A DNA stretch of 64,000 bases from Ornithinibacillus caprae (GCF_009728145.1 NZ_WOCA01000001.1:124001-188000); one strand, 5' to 3'. Positions 27,551 to 38,152 are shown, counted from the stretch's first letter. Notes: a model not told the origin generated them from the letters alone. Program-made: numbers and translations.

Positions 27551-29893
27551 ATGAACGAACGAATTCTCCGCGTATTGGAATTTAATAAAGTCATTGAACG
27601 TTTAACAAACCATGCTGCGACATCGCTTGGTAAAGACTTAGCGTCCAAATTGATGCCTTCAACGAATCTAGATGATGTGATCGAAATTCAAAAGGAGACA
27701 GATGAAGCGGTACAAATTTTACGATTAAATGCCTCTGTTCCACTAGGAGGAATATTTGATATTCGTGAAAGCATAAAGCGAAGCGTTATTGGTGGAGTGC
27801 TAAGTACAAATGAGTGTCTTGATGTAGCCAATACAATATATGGAGGCCGTCAAGTAAAAGATTTCATAGAAAAGCTTGAAGAGGAAATACCTATCTTGAA
27901 AGGTTTAGTAGAAGGAATAACACCTCTACGAGAACTAGAACGACAAATAAAAAGCTGTATTGATGACCATGGTCATATGATGGATAGTGCTTCTGATAAA
28001 CTTCGTAGTATTCGATCATCCATTCGCACGTATGAAAGCAGGGTACGTGATAAGCTGGATAACTATATGAAAACTCAAAGTAATATGCTTTCAGATGCCA
28101 TTATTACAATTAGAAATGATCGTTATGTATTACCTGTTAAACAGGAATATCGAGGAGCAATCGGTGGTATTGTTCATGATCAGTCTGCTTCGGGCCAAAC
28201 ATTATTTATGGAACCAAAAGCAGTTGTAGAATTAAATAATCAACTACAAGAAGCTACCATAAAAGAAAAGCAAGAAATGGAACGTATTTTAAAGGAATTG
28301 AGTCTAGAAATTGCTAATCAAGAAGGTTTTTTAGCAGAAAATGTTTCCATATTAGCAAAGATTGACTTTATCTTCTCAAGAGCAAGATTAGCACAAGAAA
28401 TGAAAGCTGCAATGCCTAAAATGAACGATCAAGGAATTATAAAGATGCAGCAAGCTCGACATCCGTTAATTCCAATAGATGAAGTAGTTGCTAATGATGT
28501 AGAAATTGGCGAGGATTTTACAGCTATTGTCATTACTGGACCGAATACTGGTGGTAAAACAGTAACCTTAAAAATGATTGGACTATGTACATTAATGGCT
28601 CAATCTGGTTTACAAATTCCAGCATTTGATGGTTGTGAGTTAGCAGTGTTTGAAGAAGTGTTTGCTGATATTGGAGACGAACAATCCATTGAGCAAAACC
28701 TTAGTACATTTTCTTCTCATATGACAAACATTGTGGATATTTTACAGCATGTGAATGATAAGACTTTAGTATTATTTGACGAACTTGGTGCTGGCACTGA
28801 TCCACAGGAAGGTGCTGCATTAGCAATGTCTATTTTAGACGAGGTTGTTTCCAGGAATGCGCGTGTTATTGCGACAACTCATTACCCCGAGTTAAAGGCA
28901 TATGGTTATAATCGTAAAGATGTTATTAATGCTTCTGTAGAATTTGATGTGGAAACGTTGCAACCTACGTACCGGTTATTAATTGGTGTTCCAGGAAGAA
29001 GTAATGCATTTGATATTTCAAGGCGATTAGGACTAAGTGAGGATATTATCGATCATGCCAAAAGTCATATTGGTGTTGATTCGAAAAATGTAGAAAATAT
29101 GATAGCTTCTTTAGAGAACTCCCAGATACAAGCGGAAAAAGAGTATGAAGAGGCGCACCACATCCTTTTAGAGAGTGAACAGCTACGTAAGGATATAGAG
29201 AAGGAATGGTCCCAATTAGAACAGAAAAGGGATGCTATATTCAAAAAGGCTGAGGAAAAAGCTGAAAAAGCTTTACAAAAGGCTAAAGAAGAAGCAGAAG
29301 CTATCGTAGAACAAATTCGTAAAATGAAAACAAATACTGAATTAAAAGAACATGAATGGATTGAAGCGAAAAAAATGCTAGAGGAAGCTCAACCAACCCT
29401 TCGAAAGAATGAAAAAGTAGAAGAACAGACTTCTAATAGAGCACAAGTAGAATTGCAGCCTGGAGATGAAATTAAACTCTTAACGGCTAATCAAAATGGT
29501 ACCGTATTAGAAAAAATTAGTGATAAAGAATATCTAGTACAAGTAGGTATTATGAAGGTGAAGGCAAAACGAAATGATCTACAAAAGGCTGGCAAGAAAA
29601 AAGAGGCGATGGTAAAACCATTAGCTACAATTAAAGGATCTAATTACCATGTTAAAACAGAATTAGATATACGGGGAGAACGCTTTGAGGATGCGTTGCT
29701 TCAACTAGAAAAATATGTAGATGACGCACTGTTAGCTGGTTACCCGAAAGTATATATCATACATGGAAAGGGTACAGGCGCATTGAGAAAAGGGGTTCAG
29801 GAATTTGTTAAAAAACACCCACAAATATCGTCAGGTCGCCCTGGATCAGCCGGTGAAGGCGGTAGTGGAGTTACAGTAATAGAATTTAAATAG
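27551..29893 (+). CDS. mutS2: endonuclease MutS2 / ribosome-rescue factor RqcU
   Basis: The protein has 780 residues. It carries the MutS core without the mismatch-recognition domain, with Walker A GPNTGGKT at 330-337 and Walker [14 protein letters not shown], then a long lysine/glutamate-rich coiled coil (about 515-630), a KOW-like linker and a C-terminal Smr domain (about 700-780) with LDIRG and HGKGTGALR motifs. MutS2 has been linked to recombination control and, in B. subtilis, to splitting collided ribosomes for quality control. AAAGGAG lies before the ATG. The domain order is complete. Confidence 0.96.
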   Translation: MNERILRVLEFNKVIERLTNHAATSLGKDLASKLMPSTNLDDVIEIQKETDEAVQILRLNASVPLGGIFDIRESIKRSVIGGVLSTNECLDVANTIYGGRQVKDFIEKLEEEIPILKGLVEGITPLRELERQIKSCIDDHGHMMDSASDKLRSIRSSIRTYESRVRDKLDNYMKTQSNMLSDAIITIRNDRYVLPVKQEYRGAIGGIVHDQSASGQTLFMEPKAVVELNNQLQEATIKEKQEMERILKELSLEIANQEGFLAENVSILAKIDFIFSRARLAQEMKAAMPKMNDQGIIKMQQARHPLIPIDEVVANDVEIGEDFTAIVITGPNTGGKTVTLKMIGLCTLMAQSGLQIPAFDGCELAVFEEVFADIGDEQSIEQNLSTFSSHMTNIVDILQHVNDKTLVLFDELGAGTDPQEGAALAMSILDEVVSRNARVIATTHYPELKAYGYNRKDVINASVEFDVETLQPTYRLLIGVPGRSNAFDISRRLGLSEDIIDHAKSHIGVDSKNVENMIASLENSQIQAEKEYEEAHHILLESEQLRKDIEKEWSQLEQKRDAIFKKAEEKAEKALQKAKEEAEAIVEQIRKMKTNTELKEHEWIEAKKMLEEAQPTLRKNEKVEEQTSNRAQVELQPGDEIKLLTANQNGTVLEKISDKEYLVQVGIMKVKAKRNDLQKAGKKKEAMVKPLATIKGSNYHVKTELDIRGERFEDALLQLEKYVDDALLAGYPKVYIIHGKGTGALRKGVQEFVKKHPQISSGRPGSAGEGGSGVTVIEFK

Positions 29894-29914
29894 TAAATAT
29901 GGGGAGGAGAGTAT

Positions 29915-30322
29915 ATGGACACTTTTTGGGAGAACATAATTGTTGAAACTGCTGCAAGATATAGTGTTGTAATCTTATGTACAATTGTTTTTCTGGCAGT
30001 ATTTGAGCTGGTAACATCTTATAAAAATTGGGAAGAAATAAAAAAGGGGAATATTTCAGTAGCAATGGCAACTGGAGGTAAAATTTTTGGTATTGCTACG
30101 ATTTTTAGGTATTCCATAGAGCATAATGATACGTTATTAACGAGTATTGGATGGGGAGCCATTGGGTTTTTTCTATTAATTATTGCTTATTTTATATTTG
30201 AGTTTCTAACACCAACGATTAAAGTTGATGAAGAGATTGGAAAAGGAAATATTGCAGTTGGTTTTATATCCATGACTATTTCGATTAGCTTAGCTTTTGT
30301 AATAGGGGCAAATATTGTTTAG
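29915..30322 (+). CDS. yshE: DUF350 family membrane protein (YshE)
   Basis: The protein has 135 residues with four predicted membrane helices (about 16-36, 53-70, 80-100 and 113-133) and two related halves, each holding a (K/G)KGNI(S/A)VA motif (45-52 and 108-115). This internal repeat is the mark of DUF350 proteins. Function is unknown. It sits 21 bases after mutS2 behind GGGGAGGAG, as yshE does in B. subtilis. Confidence 0.88.
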   Translation: MDTFWENIIVETAARYSVVILCTIVFLAVFELVTSYKNWEEIKKGNISVAMATGGKIFGIATIFRYSIEHNDTLLTSIGWGAIGFFLLIIAYFIFEFLTPTIKVDEEIGKGNIAVGFISMTISISLAFVIGANIV

Positions 30323-30335
30323 GGAGAGAAAATAA

Positions 30336-30419
30336 TTGGATACATTGCAAGTTTTAGCAAGAATCTTAATTGTAGTAGCGATCATTTTTGTAATTATAGG
30401 GGTATTTTATTTGATCTAA
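30336..30419 (+). CDS. possible 27-residue single-helix membrane microprotein
   Basis: A short frame starts at a TTG behind AGGGAGAG and directly follows yshE (gap 13 bases). It encodes MDTLQVLARILIVVAIIFVI plus seven more residues: a polar start followed by one almost unbroken hydrophobic helix. The ribosome site, spacing and composition support a real microprotein. No homologue is known to me. Confidence 0.45.
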   Translation: MDTLQVLARILIVVAIIFVIIGVFYLI

Positions 30420-30496
30420 TTCATCCATTAATTCCAATTAATTATGCCGGCTCATTGAACTATTTATATATTTCATAAAAAAAAGTTAAATAAAAT

Positions 30497-30525
30497 TTCA
30501 AAAAATATCAATTAGTCGGTATAAT
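30497..30525 (+). promoter_or_regulatory. candidate lcfA promoter
   Basis: TTCAAA (30497-30502), a 17-bp spacer and TATAAT (30520-30525). No FadR box was seen near it, unlike at fadR. Confidence 0.4.
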
Positions 30526-30559
30526 GTAATATAAATATAGTTATAAAGGAGGAATTGAT

Positions 30560-32260
30560 GTGGAAGAAAAGTTATGGCATGCAAAATATCCAGGGGAAAT
30601 TCCAACTACGATTGACTACGACGAGAAGCCATTACATGTCTTTTTGGAAGAGGCTTCTAAACGTTACGGAGAAAAGAAAGCGCTTCATTTTATGGGGAAG
30701 GAGATGTCATTTTCTGAACTCTATTCGCAAGCAAAGCGAATGGCAAACTACTTTCAGCAATTAGGATTAACGAAAGGCGATCGAGTTGCCATCATGTTAC
30801 CAAACTGTCCTCAAGCTGTCGTCAGTTACTATGGGGCACTAATGGCTGGAGCTATTGTTGTTCAAACCAACCCTCTTTATACGGAAAGAGAGTTAGAATA
30901 CCAACTAAACGATTCTGCAGCAACATTTATTATATGCTTGGATATATTGGTACCACGTGTTAAAAATGTAAAAGAAAACACGTCATTAAAGCATATGATT
31001 GTAACGGGTATTAAAGATTATTTGCCATTCCCTAAAAATTTGATCTACCCGTTTATTCAAAAAAAGCAATATAATCTTGTAGTAAAAGTTGAACATCGTG
31101 GAGACACGCATGTATGGATGAAAATACTTGAACAAACAACACCTAATTATCAAACGGTAGACGTCAATCCGAAGGAAGATTTGGCATTATTACAGTACAC
31201 TGGAGGAACGACAGGGTTTCCTAAAGGAGTTATGTTAACTCATTTTAACCTCGTTTCTAATGTCCAAATGTGTGATGCTTGGCTTTATAAAACGAAACAG
31301 GGAGAAGAAGTTGTTCTAGGTGTTTTACCATTTTTCCATGTTTATGGTATGACAACCGTAATGAACATGTCGATCATGGCAGGGCAAAAAATGATATTAA
31401 TGCCTAAGTTTGATGCTGGGGATGTACTTAAGACAATTCATAAACAGAGACCTACATTATTTCCAGGTGCTCCTACTATTTATGTAGGTTTACTAAATCA
31501 TCCAGATTTGGAAAAGTACGACTTATCCTCGATAGAGGCTTGTATAAGCGGATCAGCGCCACTACCTATAGAAGTACAAGAGCAATTTGAAAAAGTAACT
31601 GGTGGACGGTTAGTAGAAGGATATGGTCTAACAGAGTCTTCTCCAGTTACACATGCAAATTTTGTGTGGGAAAAACGAATTAATGGTAGTATTGGTATAC
31701 CTTGGCCAGATACAGATGCCAAAATTCTAGATATGGAAACATTAGAAGAGGCTGAAATTGGGGAAGTTGGAGAAGTTGCTGTCAAAGGACCTCAAGTCAT
31801 GAAGGGCTATTGGAATAACCAAGAAGAAACCGATAACGTGTTAAAGGATGGTTGGTTATTCACTGGTGATATGGGGTACATGGACGAAAATGGATATTTC
31901 TATATTGTTGATCGTAAAAAAGATATGATTATTGCAGGGGGATATAATATATATCCAAGAGAAATAGAGGAAGTATTATATGAGCATGAAGGTGTTTTAG
32001 AAGTAGCGGTAGCGGGTATTCCGGATCCATACCGTGGTGAAACGGTCAAAGCCTATGTTGTAGCCAAAAATGGATATATACTTACGGAAGATGAATTAAA
32101 TACGTATTGTAGAAAACATCTTGCTGCTTACAAAGTTCCAAGATTATATGAATTTCGTGATGAATTACCTAAAACAGCAGTTGGGAAAATATTAAGAAGA
32201 CAGTTGGTAGAAAGTGAAAAGATAGAAAGTAAGGAATTAGAAGAAAGTAACTCAAATTGA
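30560..32260 (+). CDS. lcfA: long-chain fatty-acid--CoA ligase
   Basis: This 566-residue acyl-CoA synthetase activates fatty acids with ATP and CoA before beta-oxidation. AMP-binding motifs are clear: YTGGTTGFPKGVMLTH near residue 215, GYGLTESSPV near 355, GWLFTGDMGYMDENGYFYIVDRKKD near 432-456 and the catalytic-lysine region PKTAVGKILRRQL near the C terminus. The GTG start (30560) has AAGGAGG seven bases upstream; an overlapping ATG at 30558 is in another frame. It begins the lcfA-fadR-fadB-etfB-etfA fatty-acid block that is conserved in Bacillus. Confidence 0.95.
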   Translation: MEEKLWHAKYPGEIPTTIDYDEKPLHVFLEEASKRYGEKKALHFMGKEMSFSELYSQAKRMANYFQQLGLTKGDRVAIMLPNCPQAVVSYYGALMAGAIVVQTNPLYTERELEYQLNDSAATFIICLDILVPRVKNVKENTSLKHMIVTGIKDYLPFPKNLIYPFIQKKQYNLVVKVEHRGDTHVWMKILEQTTPNYQTVDVNPKEDLALLQYTGGTTGFPKGVMLTHFNLVSNVQMCDAWLYKTKQGEEVVLGVLPFFHVYGMTTVMNMSIMAGQKMILMPKFDAGDVLKTIHKQRPTLFPGAPTIYVGLLNHPDLEKYDLSSIEACISGSAPLPIEVQEQFEKVTGGRLVEGYGLTESSPVTHANFVWEKRINGSIGIPWPDTDAKILDMETLEEAEIGEVGEVAVKGPQVMKGYWNNQEETDNVLKDGWLFTGDMGYMDENGYFYIVDRKKDMIIAGGYNIYPREIEEVLYEHEGVLEVAVAGIPDPYRGETVKAYVVAKNGYILTEDELNTYCRKHLAAYKVPRLYEFRDELPKTAVGKILRRQLVESEKIESKELEESNSN

Positions 32261-32277
32261 GCTATATGCTCTTTTTT
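32259..32277 (+). terminator. weak terminator after lcfA
   Basis: A 4-bp GAGC/GCTC hairpin with a 5-nt loop, overlapping the lcfA stop region, is followed by six T residues. Weak stem. Confidence 0.35.
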
Positions 32278-32307
32278 ACCCTTTTTTGTACAAGCTAATA
32301 AATATCA

Positions 32308-32361
32308 TTGACATCTCCATTTAGTAAACGTATAATATTTTATGAATGAGTATTCATTCAT
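32308..32361 (+). promoter_or_regulatory. fadR promoter with FadR operator
   Basis: A perfect sigma-A promoter, TTGACA (32308-32313), a 17-bp spacer and TATAAT (32331-32336), is followed at the expected start point by a palindrome at 32343-32360 that fits TGAATGANTANTCATTCA exactly. This is the Bacillus FadR box, so fadR should repress itself until long-chain acyl-CoA is present. Confidence 0.9.
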
Positions 32362-32394
32362 TTTCAGCATGAAGGTAGTTTGAAGGAGAATTTT

Positions 32395-32979
32395 ATGAAG
32401 AAAAACAAACCAAAGTACAAATTGATCATTGACGCAGCTGTTGAAGTTATTGCAGAAAATGGATACCATGCTTCACAAGTGTCGAAAATCGCTAAAAAAG
32501 CAGGCGTAGCAGATGGAACCATATACTTATATTTTAAGAATAAAGAAGATATACTTGTCTCGGTATTTGACGAAAAGATGGGGCAATTTATCGACCAAAT
32601 TATTACAGCAATCAATCAAAAAGAAAATGCGAATGAGAAGTTATTAACGCTTATACAAATGCATTTTAGTCAGCTTGCCGAAGATCACCATCTTGCAATT
32701 GTTACACAGTTAGAATTAAGACAGTCGAATATTGATTTGCGTCTTCAGATTAATAAAGTACTAAAACCTTACTTATCCCTTATTGATTCCATTATCCAAG
32801 AGGGGATAGAACAAAAGCTGTTTCGAGACGATTTAAATCGTAAACTTGTACGGCAAATGATATTTGGTACATTAGATGAAACCGTAACAAACTGGGTAAT
32901 GAAAGAAGAAAAGTACGATTTGGTGGGTCTTGCACCATCCGTTCATGCTTTGATTACAAATGGTCTCACAGTAAAGTAG
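32395..32979 (+). CDS. fadR: TetR-family fatty-acid degradation repressor FadR
   Basis: The protein has 194 residues, the same length as B. subtilis FadR (YsiA). The N-terminal TetR helix-turn-helix (about 8-54) includes IIDAAVEVIAENGYHASQVSK and KKAGVADGTIYLYFKNKEDI. The C-terminal ligand-binding domain responds to long-chain acyl-CoA in this family. The ATG at 32395 has AAGGAG eight bases upstream; the TTG five codons earlier overlaps that site. Downstream are fadB and etfBA, the regulon's own members. Confidence 0.93.
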   Translation: MKKNKPKYKLIIDAAVEVIAENGYHASQVSKIAKKAGVADGTIYLYFKNKEDILVSVFDEKMGQFIDQIITAINQKENANEKLLTLIQMHFSQLAEDHHLAIVTQLELRQSNIDLRLQINKVLKPYLSLIDSIIQEGIEQKLFRDDLNRKLVRQMIFGTLDETVTNWVMKEEKYDLVGLAPSVHALITNGLTVK

Positions 32980-32984
32980 AATAA

Positions 32985-33013
32985 TTAGGTCTCTTTTGTT
33001 CAAGGAGACCTAA
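32985..33013 (+). terminator. hairpin between fadR and fadB
   Basis: TTAGGTCTC (32985-32993) pairs with GAGACCTAA (33005-33013). It has no T-run, so it may be a processing or attenuation hairpin rather than a full terminator. Confidence 0.35.
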
Positions 33014-33068
33014 GTAAGGCATGATAAAGTAATTAGATTTTGTTAAGATAGAATAGAGGAGGGGAAAA

Positions 33069-33842
33069 ATGGGGACATTAGCATATGATTTACAGAAACA
33101 TGTAGCTGTATTAACGATTCAAAGTCCACCAGCTAATGCATTATCTAGTAATCTATTACGCGATCTTTCTGAAAAATTAGATTTAATTGAATCAGAACCA
33201 TCCGTAAAAGCAATTGTTATGAAGGGAGAAGGTAAATTTTTCTCAGCAGGGGCAGACATCAAAGAATTTACTTCATTTCAACATTCCTCTGATTACCAAT
33301 CATTATCAGAAGAAGGTCAACGATTATTTGATCGTATGGAGAATTTTTCTGTACCAATTATAGCTGCTATACATGGTGCAGCATTAGGTGGCGGTTTAGA
33401 ATTAGCGATGGCTTGCCATATTCGTATCGTTGCAGAAAATGCCAAACTAGGACTACCAGAATTAAATCTAGGAATCATACCAGGATTTGCTGGCACACAG
33501 CGGTTACCAAGATATGTAGGTACATCGAAAGCATATGAGTTAATTTTAAGCGGTGAACCAATTAGTGGTGTAGAAGCGAAGGATTTAGGGTTAGCAAATC
33601 AGGCTGTTGCAGATAATGAAGTCTTTGATGAAGCTATGAAACTAGCATCAAAAATAACTGCGAAAAGTAAGCCTACAATTAACCAAGTCATGCAATTAAT
33701 CCCTTTTGCAAATACTTCTCAGTTTGCTGAGGGAGTTAGAGCAGAAGCAAAAGCTTTTGGCGAGGTCTTTGGCTCTGAAGATGCAAAAGAAGGTGTGAAA
33801 GCCTTTATTGAAAAGCGAAAACCAAACTTCCAGGATAAATAG
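33069..33842 (+). CDS. fadB: enoyl-CoA hydratase
   Basis: This 257-residue crotonase-fold enzyme hydrates trans-2-enoyl-CoA in beta-oxidation. The oxyanion-hole segments GKFFSAGADIKEF (near 57-69) and HGAALGGGLELAMACHIRI (near 102-120) are present. The two catalytic glutamates are in GGGLELA and LPELNLGIIPGFAGTQRLPR. GAGGAGG is close upstream of the ATG. It lies between fadR and the electron-transfer flavoprotein genes, as in B. subtilis. Confidence 0.93.
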   Translation: MGTLAYDLQKHVAVLTIQSPPANALSSNLLRDLSEKLDLIESEPSVKAIVMKGEGKFFSAGADIKEFTSFQHSSDYQSLSEEGQRLFDRMENFSVPIIAAIHGAALGGGLELAMACHIRIVAENAKLGLPELNLGIIPGFAGTQRLPRYVGTSKAYELILSGEPISGVEAKDLGLANQAVADNEVFDEAMKLASKITAKSKPTINQVMQLIPFANTSQFAEGVRAEAKAFGEVFGSEDAKEGVKAFIEKRKPNFQDK

Positions 33843-33961
33843 ATCTATCTTCATCTATTATCATATTTTTGTAGCATGGAAAGTGAAAGCCTTTCCATGA
33901 TCGGATAAGTACAACTAGGGTATTCGCTATAATTATTTGCGAATAAAAAGGAGGATAACAT

Positions 33962-34735
33962 ATGAATATTTATGTTTTATTGAAAAAGACATTTGATACA
34001 GAGGAAAAAATTGCTGTGACAGATGGTCGTATTGAAGATGAAGGTGTAGAATTTATCATTAACCCTTATGACGAATATGCGGTTGAGGAAGCAATTAAAC
34101 AACGTGATGAACATGGTGGAGAAGTTACCGTTGTTACTATTGGTGATGAAGATTCTGAAAAACAATTGCGAACAGCATTGGCAATGGGTGCAGATAAAGC
34201 TGTCTTAATTAATACAGAGGAAGATTTAGAGGATGGTGATCAATTCACAACTGCTAAAATATTAGAAGCATTTTTTGAAGATAAAGAAGTTGATTTAATT
34301 TTAGCAGGTAATGTCGCTATTGATGAAGCTAGTGGTCAAGTTGGGCCAAGATTGGCAGAGCGATTGGGAATCCCTTATGTTACGACAATAACTAATCTTG
34401 AGATTGATGGAGATACAGTAAAAATTGATAAGGATGTTGAAGGTGACGTAGAAAAAGTAGAAACAAGTTTACCTGTTCTTGTTACATGTCAACAGGGTTT
34501 AAATGAACCAAGATACCCATCGTTACCAGGGATCATGAAAGCGAAAAAGAAACCATTAGAAGAACTGGAAATTGATGACCTTGATTTAGATGAAGATGAG
34601 CTTGAACCTAAAACGAAGACAGTTGATATCTTCTTACCTCCTGAAAAAGAAGCTGGTAGAGTATTAGAGGGAGAGATTAACGAGCAAGTGCAAGAGCTAG
34701 TTTCATTACTTAAAAACGAATCTAAGGTATTATAA
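33962..34735 (+). CDS. etfB: electron transfer flavoprotein beta subunit
   Basis: This 257-residue beta subunit binds AMP and pairs with EtfA. It passes electrons from acyl-CoA dehydrogenases to the respiratory chain. The family signature VDLILAGNVAIDEASGQVGPRLAERLGIPYVT (about 106-137) is intact, as is the NPYDEYAVEEAI stretch near residue 35. The C-terminal arm is acidic and wraps the partner. AAAGGAGG is just before the ATG. It lies 82 bases upstream of etfA. Confidence 0.95.
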   Translation: MNIYVLLKKTFDTEEKIAVTDGRIEDEGVEFIINPYDEYAVEEAIKQRDEHGGEVTVVTIGDEDSEKQLRTALAMGADKAVLINTEEDLEDGDQFTTAKILEAFFEDKEVDLILAGNVAIDEASGQVGPRLAERLGIPYVTTITNLEIDGDTVKIDKDVEGDVEKVETSLPVLVTCQQGLNEPRYPSLPGIMKAKKKPLEELEIDDLDLDEDELEPKTKTVDIFLPPEKEAGRVLEGEINEQVQELVSLLKNESKVL

Positions 34736-34817
34736 TCTTTTTACTTTTTCGGTCTCACATTGTGCAACGATGGCATGAAGATAAGCAAAGTTTTCTATAC
34801 AGAAGGGAGAAGTTCTC

Positions 34818-35792
34818 ATGAGCGATAAATTATTAGTTATTGGAGAAACAAGAGATGGTGTTTTACGAAACGTAACATTTGAAGCAATCGCCGCGGCTAA
34901 AAAAATAAAACCCGATGGTGAGATTGTTGGAGTTTTATGTGGGGAAGATGAATTAGAAAAACAAGGTCAAGAAATGATATATTATGGTGCAGATCGTGTA
35001 GTAACGTTAAAAAACTCCACTTTGAAAACGTATACTTCAGACGGTTTTGGTCAGGCGGTAATGTCTGTTATTGATGAAGAATCGCCATATGGTATAGTAA
35101 TGGGGCATACTGCTGTTGGAAAAGACTTAACACCTAAAATTGCTGCTAAATTAGAGTCGGGATTAATTTCGGATGCTACAGATATTGAAGTTGATGGTGA
35201 TGAAGTTGTATTTACTAGACCAATCTATTCAGGAAAAGCATTTGAGAAGAAGACAATTACTAGTGGATTAGTATTCGTTACGATTCGCCCAAATAATATA
35301 CCTGCACTTGATCGTGATGGTTCTCGATCTGGTGATATCCAAGCAAAAGACGTTGACGTTACAGATTTAAGAATGGTGATTAAAGATGTTATTCGCAAAG
35401 CATCAGAAGGAGTAGATTTATCTGAAGCCAACGTCATCGTAGCTGGTGGTCGTGGGGTAAAAAGTGCAGATGGGTTTAAGCCTTTATACGAATTAGCGGA
35501 TGTATTAGGTGGAGCTGTTGGTGCTTCAAGGGGTGCTTGTGATGCGGATTATTGTGATTACTCCTTACAAATCGGTCAAACCGGTAAGGTAGTTACACCT
35601 GATTTATACATTGCAGTTGGTATTTCTGGTGCTATTCAGCATTTAGCTGGTATGTCAAACTCAAAAGTTATCGTGGCTATCAACAAAGATCCCGAAGCAA
35701 ATATCTTTAATGTTGCTGACTATGGAATTGTTGGTGATCTATTTGAAGTTGTTCCTATGCTGATTGAAGAGATTAAAAAGATTAAAGCATAG
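34818..35792 (+). CDS. etfA: electron transfer flavoprotein alpha subunit
   Basis: This 324-residue FAD-binding subunit has an N-terminal domain (about 1-190) related to EtfB and a C-terminal FAD domain. The signature LYIAVGISGAIQHLAGMSNSKVIVAINKDPEANIF is near 257-290, and GGRGVKSADGF near 210 also contacts FAD. It functions as a heterodimer with the preceding gene's product. A rho-independent terminator follows 9 bases after the stop, closing the fatty-acid block. Confidence 0.96.
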   Translation: MSDKLLVIGETRDGVLRNVTFEAIAAAKKIKPDGEIVGVLCGEDELEKQGQEMIYYGADRVVTLKNSTLKTYTSDGFGQAVMSVIDEESPYGIVMGHTAVGKDLTPKIAAKLESGLISDATDIEVDGDEVVFTRPIYSGKAFEKKTITSGLVFVTIRPNNIPALDRDGSRSGDIQAKDVDVTDLRMVIKDVIRKASEGVDLSEANVIVAGGRGVKSADGFKPLYELADVLGGAVGASRGACDADYCDYSLQIGQTGKVVTPDLYIAVGISGAIQHLAGMSNSKVIVAINKDPEANIFNVADYGIVGDLFEVVPMLIEEIKKIKA

Positions 35793-35801
35793 GATATCCG
35801 A

Positions 35802-35832
35802 AAGATCTAACCACATGGTTAGGTCTTTTATA
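35802..35832 (+). terminator. terminator after etfA
   Basis: An 11-bp stem (35802-35812 with 35817-35827, one G-U pair) with a 4-nt loop is followed by a T-rich stretch. Confidence 0.85.
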
Positions 35833-35929
35833 TTTTGTTGATAATTATTAACGGTTTAAGCAAACTATTAGTAAGCAAATATTATTGATGATATACTCGA
35901 TAACGAGTAAAGTTTGAGGAGGATTAAAT

Positions 35930-36244
35930 ATGGCAATTGTGAATGTAACTGATCAAACCTTCGCTAGTGAAACAGCTGAAGGATTAGTGCTAGCTGATTT
36001 TTGGGCACCTTGGTGTGGTCCATGTAAAATGATTGCTCCGGTTCTTGAAGAAATCGATGGCGAAATGTCAGATAAAGTGCAAATTGTTAAACTTGATGTT
36101 GATGAGAATCAAGAAACAGCAGGTAAATTTGGAGTAATGAGTATTCCGACACTATTATTATTCAAAGACGGAAATGTTGTAGATCAAGTTATTGGTTTCC
36201 AACCAAAAGAAGCACTTGTTGAATTAATAAACAAGCACGCATAA
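35930..36244 (+). CDS. trxA: thioredoxin
   Basis: This 104-residue cytoplasmic disulfide reductant has the active site WCGPC (Trp28-Cys32), the buried Asp in LADFWAPW and the cis-proline in MSIPTL. Length and fold are canonical. TGAGGAGG precedes the ATG. It is a single-gene unit between two terminators. In B. subtilis trxA is essential and sits at the same place before uvrC. Confidence 0.97.
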   Translation: MAIVNVTDQTFASETAEGLVLADFWAPWCGPCKMIAPVLEEIDGEMSDKVQIVKLDVDENQETAGKFGVMSIPTLLLFKDGNVVDQVIGFQPKEALVELINKHA

Positions 36245-36278
36245 GTAAATGCGAATAATACACGAAGTAATAAAGAGA

Positions 36279-36309
36279 AATCCCTTGTTGCCAACTGTGA
36301 CAAGGGATT
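36279..36309 (+). terminator. terminator after trxA
   Basis: AATCCCTTGT (36279-36288) pairs with ACAAGGGATT (36300-36309), with a short T-containing tail after it. Confidence 0.6.
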
Positions 36310-36351
36310 ATCTTTAGTTGAAAAGTTTTTAGTTAAGGGATGTAGTTGGTA

Positions 36352-38136
36352 ATGAACCAAACAATAAAAGAAAAGTTAGCAGTACTCCCTGCACAACCTG
36401 GTTGTTATCTTATGAAAGATAAAAATAACACGGTTATTTATGTAGGAAAATCGAAGATGCTAAAAAACAGAGTCCGGTCATATTTTACTGGGGCTAACGA
36501 TCAGAAAACGCAACGTTTAGTTCAAGAGATTAATGATTTTGAATATATTATAACTACTTCGGAAATTGAAGCACTTATATTAGAGATGAATTTAATCAAA
36601 AAATATGATCCTAAGTATAACGTAATGTTGAAAGATGATAAATCCTATCCATACTTAAAAATCACTTCGGAGCGACACCCTCGTTTATTGATCACTCGAA
36701 AAGTAAAAAGGGATAAAGGAAAATACTTTGGACCATACCCTAATGTGTCTGCAGCTAGAGAGACTAAAAAGTTATTAGATCGTTTATATCCTTTAAGAAA
36801 ATGTAACAACCCTCCAGGTAGATACTGCTTATACTATCATATGGGTCAATGTTTAGCGTGTAGTGAGGAACCAGCTTCTAAAATGGAATATGACCGAATC
36901 GTTCAGAGTATTACGTCATTTCTGCACGGCGGATTTAAAGAGATCAAAAAAGACTTGCAAGCAAAAATGTATGAAGCAAGTGAACAGCTTAATTTTGAAC
37001 GAGCACAGGAATTAAGAGACCAAATCCAACATATTGAAGTTGTCATGGAACAGCAAAAAATGACTCTTAATGACAATGTGGATCGGGATGTATTTGGGTA
37101 TAGCTATGATAAAGGCTGGATGTGTGTGCAAGTGTTCTTTATTCGTCAGGGAAAATTAATTGAAAGAGATGTAGCTGTTTTCCCATTTTTCGATGATCCG
37201 GAAGACACTTTCACTAGCTACATAGGTCGATTTTACCTACATCAGCATCATCCAAAGCCAAAGCAAATATTTGTACCAATTGGAATGGATACAGAACTAT
37301 TAAAAGAACTATTGGAGATAGATGTTCATACTCCGTATCGTGGGCGGAAGAAAGAATTAGTTGAACTTGCTATGGAAAATGCAAAAGCATCCTTAAAAGA
37401 GAAATTCTCTATTATTGAACGGGATGAAGAACGGACAATTGTGGCAGTTGAAAAGCTAGGTGAAGCGTTGAATATCGAAACCCCACATCGAATAGAAGCT
37501 TTTGATAATTCTAATATCCAAGGTACAGACCCTGTATCAGCAATGGTAGTATTTACAGATGGAAAACCAAATAAAAAGGAATATCGAAAATATAAAATTA
37601 GAGATGTGGAAGGTCCAGATGATTATGAAACAATGCGTGAAGTTATTCGTAGGCGTTACACAAGGGTATTAAAGGAGTCATTACCATTACCCGATTTAAT
37701 TGTTATTGATGGTGGGAAAGGTCAAATGGGAGCTGCATTAGATGTATTAGAAAATGAACTAGGTGTATATATTCCATTGTGCGGTCTAGCTAAAGACGAT
37801 AAACATAAGACAAGTGAATTACTCTATGGAGATCCTCCTATGGTTATTCCGCTGTCGAGAAAATCACAGGAATTTTATTTAGTGCAACGCATTCAAGATG
37901 AAGTCCATCGTTTTGCTATTTCCTTTCATCGACAATTGCGAGGGAAAAGTCTATTTCAATCAGAGTTGGATAAGGTTCCAGGTGTTGGTGAAAAAAGGCG
38001 CAAACTACTTTTAACTCATTTTAAATCTGTATCCGAAATAAAGAGTGCTTCTATACAAGATCTAACAAAGCTAGGTATACCAACGAATATAGCCGAGGAA
38101 ATATTAACCCATTTAAATGAAAAAAAAGAAGAATAA
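36352..38136 (+). CDS. uvrC: UvrABC system protein C
   Basis: This 594-residue endonuclease makes both incisions in nucleotide-excision repair. The N-terminal GIY-YIG domain (about 12-95, with GCYLMKD and VIYVGKSK) cuts 3' of the lesion. A UVR motif lies near 200-235 and the RNase H-like 5' incision domain at about 270-520. A C-terminal double helix-hairpin-helix ([16 protein letters not shown] and [12 protein letters not shown]) binds DNA. I start at the ATG at 36352, aligning with the family N terminus (MNxxIKEKLAxLP), rather than the TTG two codons earlier. Confidence 0.95.
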   Translation: MNQTIKEKLAVLPAQPGCYLMKDKNNTVIYVGKSKMLKNRVRSYFTGANDQKTQRLVQEINDFEYIITTSEIEALILEMNLIKKYDPKYNVMLKDDKSYPYLKITSERHPRLLITRKVKRDKGKYFGPYPNVSAARETKKLLDRLYPLRKCNNPPGRYCLYYHMGQCLACSEEPASKMEYDRIVQSITSFLHGGFKEIKKDLQAKMYEASEQLNFERAQELRDQIQHIEVVMEQQKMTLNDNVDRDVFGYSYDKGWMCVQVFFIRQGKLIERDVAVFPFFDDPEDTFTSYIGRFYLHQHHPKPKQIFVPIGMDTELLKELLEIDVHTPYRGRKKELVELAMENAKASLKEKFSIIERDEERTIVAVEKLGEALNIETPHRIEAFDNSNIQGTDPVSAMVVFTDGKPNKKEYRKYKIRDVEGPDDYETMREVIRRRYTRVLKESLPLPDLIVIDGGKGQMGAALDVLENELGVYIPLCGLAKDDKHKTSELLYGDPPMVIPLSRKSQEFYLVQRIQDEVHRFAISFHRQLRGKSLFQSELDKVPGVGEKRRKLLLTHFKSVSEIKSASIQDLTKLGIPTNIAEEILTHLNEKKEE

Positions 38137-38152
38137 AAGAAGCACCTTATTC

